The position numbers and the translations under genes are program-made. Under the pieces are notes generated by a model, which saw nothing but the letters and a program-made list of their open reading frames with translations, made no database searches and was not told the DNA's origin. A stretch of 33,411 bases of DNA from Serpula lacrymans var. lacrymans S7.9 (lineage: Eukaryota; Basidiomycota; Agaricomycetes; Boletales; Serpulaceae), in contig NW_006763300.1 of the NCBI RefSeq assembly GCF_000218685.1, positions 1,584,980 to 1,618,390 of the forward strand, read 5' to 3'. Of this stretch, positions 30,936 through 33,411 are shown one piece after another (the first letter of the stretch is position 1; each line of letters starts with the position of its first letter).

Positions 30936-31276
30936 CTGTCTTTCTTCTCTTCCATTGTCTCGGCCTTCTTCTCCGAAGCACCCTCTCCTCGGTACCGACC
31001 ATTGGGTCCCCGGTTTCCGGAACCGGAGCTGCCGCTGGCCATACCCTTCATCATCCGCTCATTTTCTGCTTGATCTCGCCATAATTGATCATTGGTGATG
31101 ATCCTTGTTTTCCACTCAGTATATGTTTTCAGAATGTTTCCTGAGTAGATGATTTGTTTTATCAACAGGGCGTTGATATTGTTTCTGATTAACGTGTTCA
31201 GGAATTGTTCATTCCCTTTCATGTTGTATCCTGCGCGTCGTTGTAAGGACCACTTTATTATTTTCTTATCTTCGCT

Positions 31277-31447
31277 ATGTCTTGGTTCTTGAACACTTTT
31301 CCAATTACACCTCTGGCTCTAGGGCTAGAGGTATCATTTGCCATTTTACTTCTCATAGCCCTCACAGGCTTTCTTAACCATCACTACCATTTTATATCAC
31401 AGATCAGAGACTGGATATTGCTCCCAGCCAGCCAGCACACTGAGTAG
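31277..31447 (+). CDS. LTR-encoded small putative membrane protein (56 aa), copy B
   Basis: The ATG is 35 nt from the LTR start, exactly as in LTR-A. The N-terminus MSWFLNTFPITPLALGLE is followed by a hydrophobic segment (about residues 19-33, FAILLLIALTGFL), then a His/aromatic and charged tail (SQIRDW) ending TAG. The N-terminal 27 residues match copy A closely while synonymous sites have diverged; the tails do not align. Located in U3, upstream of the TATA box at 31719. Function unknown. Confidence 0.65.
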   Translation: MSWFLNTFPITPLALGLEVSFAILLLIALTGFLNHHYHFISQIRDWILLPASQHTE

Positions 31448-31718
31448 GGACTGGTAGTAGGCATCTCGCCAACCAGCTCCAAGCCCCAGTAAAGCCTGGA
31501 TATACTAATAAACACTTTGTTCAGGATTGTACCTCATCATGAGGATACGGTTCCTGAACACGCGTAACAAACCTCTATTATTAGTACAAATCTCTCACCG
31601 CTGATTAATCAAGATAAAAGTTGTACAATAGTTGTTCTCTCTTTTTCTTATTGGCCAATTGATTCCTCAGACCACTTTTCATATATTCTCCTTTCGGTCT
31701 GAGGAATGAACAGTTCAC

Positions 31719-31754
31719 TATATAAAGCCTTACCTATTCATGTATGACTCCTTA
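31719..31754 (+). promoter_or_regulatory. core promoter of solo LTR S4
   Basis: TATATAAA at 31719-31726. By analogy with LTR-A the R region would start at AGTTTTCTATT (31754), 35 nt downstream, preceded by the shared CTCCTT block. A self-primed parent element would need a PBS AATAGAAAACT. Confidence 0.5.
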
Positions 31755-32542
31755 GTTTTCTATTACTGAATTTACCCGCTTTACTCCTCAACAAAAACCT
31801 TTGAAGCTCACCTCTCAAAGTCCTCTACTGGCTATATTTACTAGCGTCTGTCAACCTCAAGCTCATTGAACCTGTTATTCCCTGCAAGTGCAGAAGGAGA
31901 CAGGTTTTGTTTTTGTTATAGTTTATCGTTGCCTCACAGTCGTCTGGTTGCTTCAAATTTTACAAAGTACTCTTGCGCAGTGAGAGTACCTTGTTTCAAG
32001 TACATGATTTCGTACTTGCTTCTTTCTTCTTTGAACACATCTTGGAAATGGTCCTTTAGCATGGCTCAAAATGAGCCCAGCTCTCCAATTGCTCCATTTC
32101 TTCGATGTCTGTCCTTTCATCTGCCAGCATCTTTCTTTCCACCCATTCTGTTCTAAGTGCTGCCGCTGCTCCGCTTGTCATATAGGATAGAGTAAAATTA
32201 ATCTTGTATACTTCTATCCGGAAGTATTCTGGGTTTGCTCCAAAACAAAGCTGTAGTGATTCAAAGAGGTTCCAGAACTCCTTCTTCATACTGTCATATG
32301 GTTCCGGCTTGGCTAATGCGGCTTTTCTGTAGCCAGCTTTGTGTCTGATAGGCCAGTCCATCTGTTGCTGCTGCTGCGGCGGCTGCATTGCAAGCCTTCT
32401 CTGCAAGCCTGCAACTTCTGTGTCTCTTTGCAGGAATTGCCTTTCCCACTCTGCATTGTTGTCCTGGATTGCGGTGTTCATGGCCATCCGGACCATCATC
32501 TCTAAATTCTGCATGCGCCTCGACTCTGGCGAAGGTGATTGT

Positions 32543-33411
32543 TGTCATGCACCAAAGTTGATTGGTAGCATGGACAGGTGTCAATAACGAAGCGAATATT
32601 CAAAAAGACTCGCCTTTGTGCCACACAGGCACAGTGCCACGTGGAATAGTAATTAATATTGCCTTTTTCAAACTTGTGGCTGATCAGCACCACCTCTATT
32701 AGGCAATCCAGTCACACTCACCTTTGCTTTTCCATTTGGTACTTTCTGCGTTTTGGCATTTCGGCAAATTTTTTGTATCGCCACTGGCTACATATTGCAT
32801 TGCGCCCTCACTTTTGTCGTTTCCTTCACTTCCCTTCCTTTGCCTAGCCCCACCATGGGTCCCTTACTCTCGTTTTTATTCTCACCTGACGGTTGTTTCT
32901 GAATCCCTATTTTAGTTCACCTCCTTGTCACCTCCACCCTCCTCCTCCTCCTCATCTTCTTTGCTTCCCCACCATTTCTGATGTCACCACTTCCTATCCG
33001 CTTCCATTGCCAATCCGTCAACTACCACGTGCCACTGCTGATATCAGCAAAGCCCTGGCAGCCAGTCCAAATAGGGCAACAGGTCCATCTTCATGACGTC
33101 AATCTGCCATCATATACTATCAAAACATTGGCCGCTCGTCTTGCCTGGTTGGAGCGTGGGTGGGTAGTTTTTGAGCTGGAGAAGGTTTATCCCCTTGCGT
33201 TGCCCATGTTCATTGCTGTCCCATTCACTTGGGTACACTTATCTTTCATCCATTGTCTTTGCTACAGCTACATCTACCACATGCTGCCTGGGACTCACTT
33301 CTTCCAAATTGGGACTACTCCTCTCCCTCCCTCATTTGACCAGGTGGTCCAACACAACCAGTCCATTGGTAAGGCCATGGAACTGTCGGATTGGACTAGG
33401 TGGTGACCATC
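32543..33411 (+). mobile_element. LTR-like repeat R, copy 3 (truncated by window end), inverted to copy 2
   Basis: Starts TGTCATGCACCAAAG and matches the reverse complement of copy 2 base for base through about 33390. In the last about 20 bases it loses single bases in TTT and GG runs and ends in unmatched ACCATC. Together with copy 2 it forms a long inverted repeat around the gag remnant. Confidence 0.8.
32981..33406 (+). CDS. ORF of repeat R, copy 3, C-terminus altered at the window edge
   Basis: Same protein as in copies 1 and 2 up to AMELSD. A one-base loss at about 33394 then changes the end to WTRW and a stop at 33404-33406. The change sits in the last 20 bases of the window and may be a sequence error. 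Confidence 0.35.
   Translation: MSPLPIRFHCQSVNYHVPLLISAKPWQPVQIGQQVHLHDVNLPSYTIKTLAARLAWLERGWVVFELEKVYPLALPMFIAVPFTWVHLSFIHCLCYSYIYHMLPGTHFFQIGTTPLPPSFDQVVQHNQSIGKAMELSDWTRW

Larger units (their letters stand above)
31242..31938 (+). mobile_element. solo LTR S4 (697 bp), TSD GTCGT, related to LTR-A
   Basis: Begins TGTAAGGACCAC, ends TTGCCTCACA, flanked by GTCGT at 31237-31241 and 31939-31943. It is in plus orientation by its TATA box, opposite to the gag it interrupts. Excision restores the gag frame. It carries the second copy of the small LTR-encoded protein. Confidence 0.92.
30936..32542 (-). pseudogene. Ty3/gypsy gag remnant split by solo LTR S4
   Basis: Minus-strand block 32542-31939: an open frame with MQNLEMMVRMAMNTAIQDN, a Gln-rich stretch and YDSMKKEFWNLFESLQLCFG. 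Next come RIEVYKINFTLSYMTSGAA and, after a frameshift near 32056, FKEERSKYEIMYLKQGTLT and QEYFVKFEATRR. Removing S4 and one GTCGT copy rejoins ...TRR to RAGYNMKGNEQFLNTLI (31241-30936) and TEWKTRIITNDQLWRDQAEN. It is the retrotransposon capsid region of fungal gypsy gag; the C-terminal zinc knuckle is missing because R copy 2 follows. The upstream frame continues into R copy 3, so the N-terminus is cut too. It is probably from the same old element as the pol fragment. Confidence 0.8.

Overview
The window looks like transposon-rich nuclear DNA of a filamentous basidiomycete, most likely an Agaricomycete. The reasons are short GT-AG introns of about 48-123 bp, an F-box gene, remnants of two multicopy families I associate with Agaricomycetes (a DUF6589-like gene and an OrsD/DUF3505-like zinc-finger gene), and several Ty1/copia and Ty3/gypsy LTR elements. 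The species cannot be named from the sequence. There is no bacterial-style operon, rRNA or CRISPR array.

Layout. 1-584 holds the N-terminal part of an F-box gene on the minus strand, cut by the window edge. 585-2526 is intergenic. 2527-5885 is a DUF6589-like gene broken by a solo LTR (S1, 2957-3572, TSD GAGGA) and by a terminal-inverted-repeat element (E1, 3853-5553). 6531-7756 is the 5' end of a gypsy-type element: an LTR with a small ORF, a self-priming primer-binding site and a gag remnant. 7757-12122 is mostly non-coding and carries a hairpin minisatellite, a solo LTR (S2, 9959-10411, TSD ATAGT) and a truncated LTR. About 12123-15157 is a larger relative of E1 (E3). It carries an array of tiny palindromic repeats and two intron-containing genes of unknown function. 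One of these has a fully consistent four-exon, 182-codon model.

15476-17169, 29114-30935 and 32543-33411 are three copies of a long LTR-like repeat (R) with a 139-codon ORF. 17170-19500 is an OrsD-like pseudogene, broken by element E2 (17672-18463), which contains a tRNA-like Pol III unit. 20460-21426 is another dead gene fragment, split by solo LTR S3 (TSD AATGG) and truncated by a complete Ty1/copia element at 21427-27494 (identical 320-bp LTRs, TSD GACTC). 27530-32542 on the minus strand is a decayed gypsy gag and pol, split by R copy 2 and by solo LTR S4 (TSD GTCGT).

Most of the window is a nest of insertions whose order can be read from target-site duplications and rejoined reading frames. 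The observations most worth following are: (1) a small membrane-type protein, starting exactly 35 nt inside two diverged LTRs and conserved at protein level despite many synonymous changes; (2) E3, a gene-carrying member of a TIR family with no recognisable transposase; (3) two different priming strategies visible in the copia and gypsy elements; and (4) R repeats with an identical core between diverged flanks.
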